Shown: piece after piece, positions 36,012 to 48,017 of the stretch | Layout of the letters: each line of letters starts with the position of its first letter | Position numbering within the stretch: position 1 is the first letter of the stretch | Assembly: GCA_038373865.1 (NCBI GenBank) | Contig: JAXGGA010001686.1 | Location: 79,757-143,756 of the forward strand | Reading direction: 5' to 3' | Source of the DNA: Uloborus plumipes | Lineage: Eukaryota; Arthropoda; Arachnida; Araneae; Uloboridae | DNA length: 64,000 nucleotides | The notes under the pieces: model-generated | What the model was told of the DNA's origin: nothing | The model's input: the letters and a program-made list of their open reading frames with translations, nothing else | The model's database searches: none | Program-made: the position numbers and the translations under genes

Positions 36012-37575
36012 CACTAGGTGGCCAAAAGTATCCGGACACTTTCAAAAATTCACATTTTTACATATAGCTCGAGAAATAAGTGATCAATTGTTCTTTAACT
36101 TTAGTCATACAAAATATAGGCTTCACCGAACATTTCCAAGTTGAAATTAAATTACCCTTGCATTTGGGGGACGACAAGAAGGGGGTTGAAAGAAAAACCG
36201 CTTTTTGACCATAACTCTTCGAAAATAGCTCGGAATAAGCTATCAATTTCAGTAATTAATTAGCATACTATGTATAATTACTGTACAAATTTTTATGAAC
36301 GTACCACTCTTACTTCTGAAGATATGAAACATTTTTGAAAAAACGGCAGTTTTATTTGAAGGGTTTTTGCTCATAACACGCAGAGTTTTTAATCAAACCT
36401 TATCACAACTTCAGGAAAGATGACAAAATACAAGAGAAAGAACATACTAAAACGGTAAATAAAAATATTAAGAATTCGATGAGATATGAACGTTAAAAGG
36501 AAATAATTTTTCACGGCGCATGCGCGAACGACAGAAATTTATAACTACAAAAATATTGTAGCCTGATTTATACTGCATCTTATAAAAAAAGTTCCAGTTG
36601 AATATCATGAAAAATGAAAAAGATATCAGCGATCTAGTGAGCTATATTTCATTGATTCGCAGACAATACATAAATAGTGTGGGTCTGTCCACAAAGAGCT
36701 ATTTTTAAATTGAAGGTTATTGCGTCGTCGTTCAAAACCAACGTTTCAGAGGGTGTCCGGATACTTTTGGCCACCTACGTATAAGGTCTTTTTGGCCGAA
36801 TAAACGAAATGTGACTACAATGCCGAATATAAATTTTCAAACTGTATACAATTTAACATTGAAAAAAAAATGATCGATTGTCACCACACTATTTGTGGAC
36901 AACCCCTTGCGATTTATGTTTTGCCTGCGAATGAATGAAATACAGCTCACTAGATCGCTGATATCTTTTTCATTTTTCATGATATTCAACTGGAACTTTT
37001 TTTATAAGATGCAGTATAAATCAGGCTACACTATTTTTGTAGTTATAAATTTCTGTCGTTCGCGCATGCGCCGTGAAAAATTATTTCCTTTTAACGTTCA
37101 TATCTCATCGAATTTTTAATATTTTTATTTACCGCTTTAGTATGTTCTTTCTCTTGTATTTTGTCATCTTTCTTGAAGTTGTGATATGGTTTGATTAAAA
37201 ACTCTGCGTGTTATGAGCAAAAACCCTTCAAATAAAATTACCGTTTTTTCAAAACTGTTTCATATCTTCAGAAGTAAGAGTGGTACGTTCATAAAAATTT
37301 GTACAGTAATTATACATAGTATGCTAATTAATTACTGAAATTGATAGCTTATTCCGAGCTATTTTCGAAGAGTTATGGTCAAAAAGCGGTTTTTCTTTCA
37401 ACCCCCTTCTTGTCGTCCCCCAAATGCAAGGGTAATTTAATTTCAACTTGGAAATGTTCGGTGAAGCCTATATTTTGTATGACTAAAGTTAAAGAACAAT
37501 TGATCACTTATTTCTCGAGCTATATGTAAAAATGTGAATTTTTGAAAGTGTCCGGATACTTTTGGCCACCTAGTG
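36012..37575. mobile_element. Large foldback element: full MITE plus inverted truncated copy
   Basis: The first ~664 bp (36012-36675) are matched in inverse orientation by 36912-37575, apparently ~98% identical. CACTAGGTGGCC starts the left arm and GGCCACCTAGTG ends the right; TA flanks the outside (36010-36011 and 37576-37577). Within it, 36014-36775 is a complete TIR element: GGTGGCCAAAAGTATCCGG on the left, the complement before TA on the right. The second copy lacks its inner terminus. An identical 62-residue frame occurs on opposite strands only because the arms match. TA duplication and termini fit a Tc1/mariner-type MITE. Confidence 0.88.
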
Positions 37576-37579
37576 TATA

Positions 37580-38230
37580 CAGGGTGTCCACTCCAATCGT
37601 GGACCAATAGCTAATTTCTAAACCGTTAGAGATAAGCATATAGTAGATTTAGGAAAAAATCTCCAAATTATGAAAGGAATTTTGGGTCTACTCAATGTTT
37701 TTCAAAAAATCAAATTTTGAAAGAGTTACGAAATTTAAATTTTTATACAGCCCCCCAGTCCTATCAATCATATTTAGTAAAACATTCTTGACACTGTAAC
37801 GTTTAAAACTAAAAAAAAATCACTCCTCTACCACAAAAATTGACCGAGTTATGACGTTTTGAAAAATCAAGATTTTGCATTATTTCATGATGTCATCGAG
37901 CGATCGCTTAAGGGACCGTATGCGAAATCCTTCAAAATCTTGATTTTTCAAAACGTCATAACTCGGTCAATTTTTGAGGTAGAAGAGTGATTTTTTTTTA
38001 GTTTTAAACGTTACAGTGTCAAGAATGTTTTACTAAATATGATTGATAGGACTGGGGGGCTGTATAAAAATTTAAATTTCGTAACTCTTTCAAAATTTGA
38101 TTTTTTGAAAAACATTGAATAGACCCAAAATTCCTTTCATAATTTGGAGATTTTTTCCTAAATAAACTCTATGCTTATCTCTAACGGTTTAGAAATTAGC
38201 TATTGGTCCACGATTGGAGTGGACACCCTG
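37580..38230. mobile_element. Second large palindrome, CAGGGTGTCC ends
   Basis: Arms of about 298 bp (37580-37877 and 37933-38230) are near-perfect inverted copies around a ~55-bp centre. The ends are CAGGGTGTCCACTCC and its complement, with TA on both sides (37578-37579 and 38231-38232). It starts two bases after the TA bounding the previous foldback element, so the elements abut with only TATA between. Tc1/mariner-type foldback MITE is the likely class. Non-coding. Confidence 0.88.
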
Positions 38231-38235
38231 TATAC

Positions 38236-39985
38236 AAGAGATATGTTATTAGATTTCAACACATGAATTATTAAAGTCGAATTACAATGGGTACTTATCA
38301 TATTGGTATTCTAAGTTTTAGGTTTTATGCAAATATATCCGGTAGAAAGTTGAAGACTTTCCAAAGTTTCAAAATACATTCATTGTACAAAAAATAAATA
38401 AATACCTGGGTGCAGCAAAGTTACGGTATAAAACACAACGTTCATAAAACAAAAACTAGCAATTGATTGTTGATACGTGTTACGGGTTCTCAAGGATTCC
38501 ACTTTTCAGAGCAAAATAGTATGTGTGACGTTAAATCGTCCGAGAAAAACAACGAAGTGGAATAGGAGATGGTATGAACAGAAAAATTGGAAAATAACAA
38601 AAAGCTAAACCTCAAGCTGTTATTAATTGTATAACTCTCATTAGGGAAATACCGGTAAGCAAAATTTTTCTCAAAAAGTTCCACGTGCAATTAATTTGCT
38701 ATTTTGAAAGAAGCAGGCCAAAAAAATGGGAGAAATTTTATAACAATTTTAACATTTAGAAAAAGGAAGAACGACCTGAATGAGGAAAAATCAAACGAAT
38801 TTTGTTGAGAAAAGAACCAAAAAGTATATGCAGAATATATAAACAAAATGTAAAATTTGAAACGTAAAGGCGCATAAATAAAAAGAATTAGGAATGACGG
38901 AAAGATTCCCAGTTACGTTAAAAGTTGTGAACATGAATAACTTTTAAAATTGGAAGCCAAGCCGAAGAAAAATACGGAGGAAAATATGGTAAGATGGTAA
39001 CTAAAATTCTCACTATGTAGAAATATTCCCAAAAATCAAGATCTCACGATTTTGGCTAGATCTATTTATAGTGTTTTTAAACCTTAATAGTATGCTGTTT
39101 TAAGTAAAATGTCTAAGAATGCCGGGTCTGTCCAGTATAGTTTGGAAATTGAAATTAGTTAAAATGAAACAACGATTAAGAAAATTGATAGAGTATTTAG
39201 TGGAAGAGAACAAAAGTTTCTTAACAGGAGTTTCTTAACACCATATGGAATTGAAATAGCTTAAAAATCCTAGCATCCTGAAAATTAATAGAAGGAAATA
39301 ATTCCAAAACAGCAAAGTTCGCAGTGTTAAAAGTTATTTTAAGAGTTTTGTTTTTGGTATTTTGGGTTTGAGCAGATAGTTTCTATCAATAGCCACAGGT
39401 TTTATGGTGTTTGCATATCGCATTAAGAAGTTAAAAAAAATTAAACATGAATTACCCCCAATAATAAAATTCGGGTTAATCTTATTTAAAAGTGTGTTTA
39501 ACCATTTTATGAACGTTTTTCCATTTTTTTTTTTTTTTCAAATGTCTACTTCGATTTTACGCAAACAAGATCATTTACAATTTAATAGTGATTGATTCGA
39601 GGCACATTTTTAGTCTGACTAGAACATTTTCATCGATATTTACAGAAAAAAGTATTTAATTCAAAAACAAAGAAATTATACGTAATATAAAGATTTTGTC
39701 TGTTGTGCTGAAGCTCGTTATCTAACAAATCGCACCTTTGCCATGAGGCTTCTCTCGCCAATCCGCGTCCAAACCGCCAAAGACTTGAGATACTTCGCCA
39801 AATTGAGCTACAAAAGTGCCAATTTCTCCCTAATTTTGGCTACAAAATCGGCTAAATATAGGTAGATTTGACGCGAACTCTGCTAATATCTGAAGATTTT
39901 TAATGACATTTTTAATCAATTTATATCTTCGGCTCTCTATGGTTTAGAAGAGTAAGAAAGGGGACAAAAGTTTCCTCGGGATTAT
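38236..39985. other. AT-rich stretch without recognised feature
   Basis: A small direct duplication (gtttcttaacaggagtttcttaaca near 39217) and a gccaa-rich patch at 39755-39850 recalling 62513-62590. No supportable gene. Confidence 0.4.
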
Positions 39986-39989
39986 CTCT

Positions 39990-40105
39990 ATTCAACGGGA
40001 CCAGTATTGGTCTGGAGGACACTCACAGTTAGGAAGGGAATGACTACCGACATGCACACAGACAGACGCGCAGATATTTTATTATTATAAAAGTGCGAAA
40101 GTGAA
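39990..40105 (+). mobile_element. Possible retroposon 3' end
   Basis: The phrase gaatgactaccgacatgc, then cacacagacagacgcgcag, then atattttattattataaaag, resembles the gacaga-rich 3' ends plus ATT repeats of some LINE-type retroposons. No reverse transcriptase frame lies upstream. Call made on pattern only. Confidence 0.25.
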
Positions 40106-40160
40106 GATTTGTAATAAGAAAAAATATTCTTTCAATTTCACTGACTTATAAACGAATATA

Positions 40161-40920
40161 CACTCATGTCAGTAAATTAAGGATAATGCAAATTCAGCTA
40201 AATGCAGAGTAAGAAGCAAAACAAATATCACTTATTTGTAAAGCCTATTTATTAAACAAAAGATAAATAGCAAAAAAAGATGCTACATTTTTAATATTAT
40301 CAAGTAAAATTGCGATTTTTACTCCCTGGAGCAAATTGCAAAAATATTATTTTCAAAAAAAAAACAATGTTACGCGGATATTATGAAAGCTAATACATAG
40401 TGTGTCTTCCAAGCGACGAAATACAGTCTGTGCAGCGCCTAGGCATGCTCAGAATCAAGTTATCAATTTGTACTTGGGGAATATTACACCACTCAACAAT
40501 CAATGCTCTCTGAAGCTCCAATAGACATATAGGAGGTGGCTGACGGGCAGCTCGTCGGCCAAACATATCCCACACGTGCTCTGTTGGATTCAAGTATGGC
40601 GAGAATGGTGGTCATTCCATACGGGTGATATCCTCCGATTCCATTCTTTCGTTTACGATGTTCGCACGGTGCGGACGGGCGTTATCATCCATAAACACAA
40701 ATTGTGAGCCCATGGCGCCTCAAAATAAGCGTACATGTTGATCCAGAATGACGTCCCGATACATTTGGCCTATTATAGTTCCAGTTTGAACATGCAGCTG
40801 TGTCCTGGAGCCCAGGATAATTCCTCCCCAAACGAGCAATCCTGTACCACCATAATCTTGTCGTTCAACAAAGTTTGCGTGGTGGTAACGGGTACCTGGC
40901 TCGCTCTAAAGGAGAATTCG
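40161..40920 (-). mobile_element. Truncated Tc1-like transposon
   Basis: CACTCATGTCAGTAAATTAA at 40161, preceded by TA, looks like a Tc1-type terminal repeat next to the 3' end of the transposase remnant at 40390-40920. No matching terminus was found beyond 40920 and the N-terminal part of the transposase is missing, so the copy is truncated. Confidence 0.7.
40390..40920 (-). pseudogene. Tc1-like DDE transposase, broken C-terminal half
   Basis: On the minus strand the frame reads GGTGLLVWGGIILGSRTQLH, the second catalytic Asp in FVFMDDNARPHRANI, and the Glu in YLNPTEHVWDMFGRRAAR, ending SMPRRCTDCISSLGRHTMY. Exactly 34 residues separate the Asp of DDN from that Glu, the DD34E spacing of Tc1 transposases. 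In-frame stops lie at 40720-40722 (at an expected Arg, CGA to TGA) and 40612-40614 (at an expected Trp before PPFSPY). The region of the first Asp is frameshifted near 40890-40910. The DNA-binding N-terminus is absent. This copy cannot make an active enzyme. Confidence 0.93.
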
Positions 40921-40924
40921 CTGA

Positions 40925-41308
40925 GAATCCAGTTGCTTCCTGTAATTTGAATATTATTCGGAAGATGTGTGTAGCCATTTTACGGTTGATTTATTCATTT
41001 TAGAGTTCGATTTTCTGCTGATTCTAAATTATCTTTAATTTATGGATATGAGTATATTTACAATTGTTGAAATTTTTAAAACGCAGACAAGTGTTAAACC
41101 AATCTTTCGTTTTTTTTTTCAGAGACAAATATTTATTTTTTTAATTTAAATTTTCACATACATTTCATATCTATTCAAGTTGGTTCAACTTTTAGTGCAT
41201 TTTGAAAGTCAAAAACAATTTCCTTTTACTTGAAAGTTTACGTATCTTTTTAAATAAAAAGGACCAGAATATTGTCATAATAGATGTTGTTATCTAATAA
41301 AGCGGTGT
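40925..41308. other. AT-rich stretch without recognised feature
   Basis: Spacer between the Tc1-like remnant and the 4-kb element. Nothing called. Confidence 0.4.
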
Positions 41309-41310
41309 TA

Positions 41311-44300
41311 GTAGAGGGGCTATGGTCCAAAATATAGCCGGAAACTGCATTTTGTGATAAAAGCATGAAAGTTGGTATGCATGTAGACAATGTATTTATA
41401 AACATTTTTAGAAGGGGAGCCATTCCGAAATCCCCACCCAAACCCCTCCGGCGGCCATTTTTGGTCAAAAATTCCGAAATTGCTTTTCTTATTTCTTTTT
41501 CAAAAAACATCTTTTTTATCATCTTATTAGAGTTTGATTATGTTAAGCAAAGTTTAGAAAGCCGTCAAAATAGCTTAAAACCGATTAATTTTAATAGTAC
41601 TCATTAAAAATTCGTTTTTTTCTGAAAAACTGAAATTGATCAAAATCTTCCAAATTGTTTTCAGGGGCCGGTTTAAGGGTGTCCAACTATGTATTTGAAA
41701 GCACTATAATAAAGAAAAACAATTGAGTTGCATTAAAACCCCAGCAATCCGAACCCCAAAAATTCGAAACTTTGTAAAACTCGAGCATATTTTTTAAAAC
41801 TTACTCATAAAAATGTATTGCAAAACTTAAAATAAAAGCTGAAATTAAAAATCATAAGCAAAGCTAGTACTTTTTCAAAACTTAAAAAAAACTGTTTGAA
41901 TTGTTACTTAAGAATGAATATTTATCTTTGATTAATTAAAATATAACCAGTTTTCTTTATGGACAAAAAAAGTAATAAAAAAACTTCAAACATTTTGAAA
42001 AAAAAAATGCGCAATGTCATGGAAATTTCACTCACATTCAGCAGGATTTTAAGTTACGCTTGCACCTATAAAATAGGAGGGGGGAGGGGGAGGCACGATC
42101 ATATTTTTATACAACTGCGAAATTCTAAAGAAAAAGCTTTAAAACAAATTTCAAGTTTTTTTTCTCATTAAACGATTTGAGGAATTTATTCTCTAATTCT
42201 AAAAGATGAGAGAAGAAAAAAAATAATTGCTGTAATAAAAAGTTTAGTGCTGTGCTAATTAAGCAACATCTCTACTACTTATAATATTGTGCTGTTATTG
42301 AAAAGTAACCCTTTATAACAAAAGAAACAACTGAATTTCATATAAATCTGAGCAGGTAATTATATACAATGATTATGTGTAATGGCTATATACAAGCTGA
42401 TTTTACGTAATTGAACTTGTCTAGTAATTTACATAGATATACAACATTTTCCATTGCAGAATTTACACATTGGTGCACACAGTCCATTTTTGAAGCACCA
42501 ACAAGTTTTTGAGAGCAGTTTGTTTCACACTTGCATGACGTAAATTCGCTTAAGACATTTCACCTCTTTCAAGAATTCATTTGTTAATTTAGTTTCTACG
42601 AAAAGCATTTCTGACTTATTTAATCCATCAAAATTAGATTGTGGTGGTTCCTTCACTGAAAGATATGCTGGATTTACAAATAATGACACACCTAATGTGG
42701 TAACAGAGCGGCCTTTTTAGAAGATGGTATTTCGGGAAATACAAGAAGAATTTTTGAGCCTTGCTGCTGAAATGGCGCATGCTGAAACATTGAAGTGCTT
42801 GTTATATGGAAAGAGTCCTTATTTGCTGTACTACTAGAGTTATAATAAAAATTATCGTGCGCGGCCGGTGTAAAAACAAAGATCCTGAAATGTGAGGGAA
42901 ATGTAGTTTTATATTTATCAATTTGTTTAACTGATGCTTTGCAGAGTTCAGTAGAAATCTTTAGAAGCCTTGGGTAAGAAATGAAAAGTTCCAAAATATG
43001 CATTATGTCAACAAGACTTTCTTCTAGTCTGTTCGTGTACTGTCATTTCCAAATAAACAGGTATTGGTTGTTCCTTGTTTACTTGATGCTAGATAGTTTG
43101 CTTTGTTAATTTGTTTGAAGTATATATATATATGCATATTAAATATTATCAACAGACAAATTGCAAGTCATGGTTGAAAAGGAAGACCATCAATATTGCA
43201 AATACAATATAACAAGTTATTTAAAAGAACGGAAGAAGAGGATCAACAGCTTCTTGCTGACTCTTCAAATCCGCCTTCGAAGCTGACAGTTGACTTTCAA
43301 ATGCATGTCCTAGTGGAATTCACTATCATGTTACTTGCGACAGCATCTTCGAAACTGCTAGTACTGGAGACACATATTGATTCACTTACCTTTACAAACT
43401 AAAACATATTCAAAGCCTGATTTCTCTGAATGCATATGTCCATGTCCGAAGTATGATAATATCTTTGCTCTAAGCCCGGTATTGTCAACATCATTAGCAA
43501 ATTTATTTTCGATTGATAAATTGTGTTGTAGCATAAGTCTTCTATTCCTTCAGAATAATATTTTAGTCGAACGAATATTCTGAAAATTGGATACTTATCA
43601 CCTTTGTTAACTCTAAGATTTTGCAAGTAAAAAATTACTCGGTGTAAGGGCCATTAATTCAATTCGTGAATAAATATTTTCCTCAGAACAATCATTTGCT
43701 GTCCTTCATGAGTGATAAAGTTTTACAAGTAAAGTTTTACGAATGCAAGTACGGTGGTACTTGCATTCTTGAGCTATTATGTCAGCTCTTGCGCCAACTC
43801 AGCAGTGAGCGTACTGTCTGCTTTTACCAACACGCAATTTCGTATTTTCTGTCAACTGATTTCGTCAGAACTAGATGTAACTCCTGTCTTTTTTCACCAG
43901 GCTTAACAAAAAAGAAACACAAATCTGGAAAGGATGAAGTACATTTCTTTCTCTCCTGCTGAACTGATGTCTCTTCAAAATGTTTACTTACGTGGCACTC
44001 TTCAAAGTTTTCCTTTCTTTTTCTTTCTTCAGCTCTTCTGACTTTTGCACTGTTAAACCTCAAGATACAAGAGTTATGCCACTTATCCCTCTTTTCATTA
44101 AATTTTTCCGATACAAATAATTCTTCAAATTTAAATCTACCTACATTTACGAAGTCTGATAATTGCCTAATTTTTGCCTGTTTTGACAGAATTTCGAACA
44201 TTGTTTCATAACCTCAGTACAAGACTGATATTTTTCAAGTTGCTGCAGGTCACAATAGATTTTTTTGGAGTTAATTTCGAACAGAAAATAAATTTAATCC

Positions 44301-45354
44301 AGTAAATATCTGTTGTAATAATTTTGGTAAAAACAACATTTCCTGGGGTTGTTTTTACCAAACATAACCCCTGGTTACCATTTAAACTTTTAAACGATTA
44401 AAGCTTTAACCATGCCATTTAAACTTTTAACCATTGAAGTTTACCATTTAAACTTTAACACTTAAACAAAATTAAAATAAATGCATTTAAAACAATACTT
44501 TTGAACATGTAAAACCATAAGACTATGAGAAACCGTAACTTATAAAAATATGAGCATCTTTCCTAATCTCGATCCATATAAATAGCATTTACGGGAACAT
44601 ATGAACAATGACACATGTTACCAATGATAAACACACTGGAAAATATTCGTCACCTAATGAACTACCATATTTGAAGAAAAAAATCAGCAACGCCAACAAT
44701 AATAAAAATTAGAGGAAAAATAAATTTAAAACTAAAACTTTAAAATTTCTGAAATTGAAACTTTAAATTTTATTTTGGTAGAATCATGCTATCTTGACAT
44801 TAACTTTTCCCTCAAGTTTTTATGCTTTTGTACCCTTGGGGAACATTTTCGATGATGCGTGCTTAGTCATAAAAATGAGAGGTATCATGACCGGATAATT
44901 GGACGGTTCGGTCAATTAGGATCCGGATAACCGGCACCCTACTTTTCTTAAACATTTATTTAATGTATATTTACATTATTTAACCATTAATGCATTTATG
45001 GGGGAGTGAATTCACTTCCATGAATTTATTCTTAAAAAATATCGATTTGCTAAAAAAAAAGCATTTTTGGGTGGTTCTTTTTAAAATTAGTCTCTAAGTG
45101 CAGCTTTAAACGATAAAAAATGCAATAAGCGCCTATGTAATGACATAGCCAATGATTTAAGAAGAAAATAATAATAATAATTACAAAAAAGCGCTATTTC
45201 TAGTTTTGGACCAAAAATGGCCGCTAAGAGTGGTTTGGGGGGGATTTCCGATTGGCTCCCCTTCTAAAAATGTTTTTTTATACATTGTCTACAAACCTAC
45301 CAAGTTTCATGCTTTTATCACAAAATGCAGTTTCTTTTCCTGTAGCCCCCCTAC
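41311..45354 (-). mobile_element. 4-kb DNA element with ~170-bp terminal inverted repeats
   Basis: The left 170 bp (41311 to about 41480) match the complement of about 45185-45354. Shared pieces are gtagaggggct/gtaggggggct, aaactgcattttgtgataaa, agcatgaaa.ttggta, tagacaatgta and tttttagaaggggagcca, then gcggccatttttggtc. TA lies outside both ends (41309-41310 and 45355-45356). The middle carries a decayed minus-strand gene (43200-44201). Long TIRs with a TA flank mark a DNA transposon; the superfamily is not assigned. Confidence 0.8.
43200..44201 (-). pseudogene. Decayed transposon gene, zinc-ligand-rich protein
   Basis: The minus strand gives consecutive protein-like pieces across frames. 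They include FVNVGRFKFEELFVSEKF, DKWHNSCILRFNSAKVRRAE and a stretch with CFFFVKPGEKRQELHLV. A shifted frame gives ADIIAQECKYHRTCI, another NTGLRAKILSYFGHG, and another STVSFEGGFEESARS. The order (KWH..C..F, CF-C.KPG, A.E.KYH..C) follows a protein often seen in invertebrate repeat-encoded ORFs, with Cys/His pairs as likely zinc ligands. The Cys expected after CFF reads Phe here. Frameshifts and stops make it a pseudogene. The family match is from memory of the motif pattern. Confidence 0.5.
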
Positions 45355-45356
45355 TA

Positions 45357-46594
45357 TGTTGGCAGATTAGCGATAAGAAACTAATCTTACTCACACTTTT
45401 AGCATTCATAAATAATAACTACGTTTAAACTAGAATTAATCTCATCTTGCAACAAATTTATTAAAAACATTCCGAAAGAATGTTGACATGAAGGGAAAAA
45501 ATATAACTTCCGAGAATGATTTTCCTAAATCTTAGCAAGAATAAGAGAAAAGCTACATTTGGTTTGAGAAAAATTTATCTATTTCAGATATCTAAATCCC
45601 TTCCGGTGAAAAAAAAATTCCGGAAATATTTCGCTTCCACCTATTTTCCGAAAGACACACGGATCCGCTGATATACAGTATAATCTAGTATTTATGCAAT
45701 CGTAACTCCCCCCTCCTACGAGATGAAAAATGAACGGCATTCAAAGTAAAAAGAGGGAAAAAAAATCCCTCGAATTTCATACCGATTCAGAGAAGACAAA
45801 ATTCAATATCTTCATGCGCCTCATATTTAAGAAAAGAAAATTCACTCTTTTCCTGTTCCGCCGTGTTCGAGGAAGGAAAAAAAAAGAGAAAAAAGGGGGT
45901 CGAAAGAGAATGGAAAGGAGTCCAAGAATATTTCACATAAATAAAAAAGGGAAGGAAGGGGGAGGGGGTACGAACGAGGCCTTCAGATTCCACTAAAGCC
46001 GTATGTCACAGCTTTTGCGGTGTTTGTGCAGTAAATAAAAGAAAACCACGTTTCCCTATGACAAGACTGGAAATATATATATTTTGAAAGAAGTCCTGCA
46101 CATAAAATCCAGCGAGGTCTGATGTGGCTTAAAATGGATGCCAAAGAGCTTTTTTTATTCAATGAACCTTTCATTTTTGACAGGGTAAGTGTACGTTTTC
46201 TATGGAACATTAAAGAAAACATATTCCGTTTGAAATTTTAATTCAGTGCGGGTGGTGGAATACAAAATGTTGAAATTTTTATAACTGCAATGGCCTTCTT
46301 TTCGCTATTTAATAATGACTTTGAGACATTTATTCACCATAAAACCGAAACGGAAGAAAAAGTGACAGTCAAATCGGAACTAAAATATATTTAATTACAG
46401 ATATGTAAACAGAACGTAAAATAAATTAAAATACAGGGTACATCTGAAATCTTGCGCTGGTAACAAAAATTTATAAAAAAAACACTACTTAAAGTTTTTT
46501 TTTTTTAAATTCTTATCTTACGCGGTTTCTTTTCACGACTTTAATACACTTCGACGTATGTACCTTTTGTAGTACCAATATATGCACCAACGTA
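45357..46594. other. Sequence without recognised gene
   Basis: A purine-rich tract at 45750-45985 gives Lys/Arg/Gly-rich frames on one strand and Phe/Ser/Pro-rich on the other. This is low complexity and not convincing as coding. Confidence 0.45.
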
Positions 46595-46602
46595 GTTCTA
46601 AC

Positions 46603-47321
46603 CAGGGCTGCGGAGTCGGAGGAAAAATGGTCGACTCCGACTCCGACTCCGACTCCGGGATTTTAAAACTTCCGACTCCGACTCCGACTCCCGACTCCTG
46701 CTTTTTTTTATTATTATTACTTTTGTTACCGAAATGTGAAGATTGAAAGACCCTAAACAAAGGTGGAAATATTAAATCCATTTTAAAAGTTTCATTTTTA
46801 CTCATGGTCGTAGCCAGGACTCACTTTAGGGGGGGGGGTAGCAAGCTGGGGTATCCCAGTCGGAGGTCATGGGAGGTCATTGTGACCTCTCAAAAAGTCC
46901 AATTTCTCCAGAGCAAAAGACAAGTGCCGCTCTTGTCATTTGACTCCGTACAAAACTAATCCTTTTCGTGTTAAATGGTCAGACTTTATTTTAACACATT
47001 GCATTTTTGCTGCAAATATTTTTTATTCACTTGCATAAGCCCAAACATAGCAATTCGTTTCACAAAGCAGACCTGCCATTTTGAAGCCCTTTTCGATGAT
47101 CCTAGATGCTTAGGATTTGGATATTGGACGCTGAAAATTTGTATTTGTTAGTTTCAACGATATGTTTTTGCCTCTATAAAATTTCATCCAAATCGGAGGT
47201 GGTCGGAGTCGGAGTCGGAGTCGACATGTTTTTCAGCGACTCCGACTCCGACTCCTTTGGTCCAAAATCAGTCCAACTCCGACTCTTCGACTCCGACTCC
47301 GACTCCGACTCCGCAGCCCTG
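46603..47321. mobile_element. hAT-type element with GACTCC hexamer ends
   Basis: Starts CAGGGCTGCGGAGTCGGAG and ends CTCCGACTCCGCAGCCCTG. GTTCTAAC flanks it exactly (46595-46602 and 47322-47329), an 8-bp hAT duplication. Blocks of GACTCC (46630-46700 and 47238-47312) and GGAGTC (47201-47221) extend the inverted repeats. The middle holds a 10-base G run (46829-46838) and a gtagccaggactcac phrase common in dispersed repeats. The Ser/Asp/Glu-rich open frames are products of the hexamers. A related fragment lies near 32290. Confidence 0.9.
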
Positions 47322-47329
47322 GTTCTAAC

Positions 47330-48013
47330 TGGCAGAGCCAGCACTTACCTTGCAAGGAGTGAAGGTTCAGTTGTTACAGTTCTCGTTCAAATATAAACTG
47401 TCATATTCGAACGGGAAATGCGTGATAAAATCAAAGGTTGACCCTCAAATCCACCCCTCACTAGCCCCTTGGAGTTTTTTTTTCTTTTTGTTTTTGGAAA
47501 TTCTATTTTAACACCAACATTTTGAAAATCTGCTGCAATTTGCGGAAGTTATATTTAATTGCGGACTTATAGTCACCATAGTTTTCCTACGGTACAGTGA
47601 CCAGATTCTACCATAGTCTATTTCTTAGAAAATCATATTACCAACAGTAAGAGCAATTAAATTGAGGACTTTTCACAAAGAGGACATCCACGAATTTGAA
47701 TATCCGTTACACTGCTGGATTTAAAGTAAAATTTCATATTCTTTGCCATCAATTCAAAGTTGTACGATTTTTTTTTTTTTTACATTTTTGTTGAATTTTT
47801 AAAATACTTTTTGTTTACCTCAAATCGAAAAGCGAACGTGGCTTCTTTTCCACCACGTTTCATCCAGCCAGCTTTACATTATTACCATTCGGTTTGAATT
47901 ATTTTTTTCACTAAAACGTTTTTGGCTGTTGAATTTTTGTTCCGTTTTGCTGAATCATATTCAGCAGAACCACCACCACCTTATTATCAGCAAAACCACC
48001 ACCCATTCTTCCA
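47330..48013. other. Sequence without recognised gene
   Basis: AT-rich with a short ACC-rich patch (47970-48013) next to the SINE fragment. Confidence 0.4.
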
Positions 48014-48017
48014 CCTT

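Noticed and set aside
36058..37529. Identical 62-residue open frames on opposite strands (36058-36246 and 37341-37529)
   Set aside because: They are identical only because they lie in the arms of the large inverted repeat. No domain or start context supports a gene.
45730..45996. 88-residue Lys/Arg/Gly-rich plus-strand frame
   Set aside because: Low-complexity purine-rich DNA; the opposite strand is equally open and no motif is present.
46533..47396. Ser/Asp/Glu-rich frames resembling a disordered protein
   Set aside because: Direct products of GACTCC/GGAGTC hexamers in the hAT element ends.
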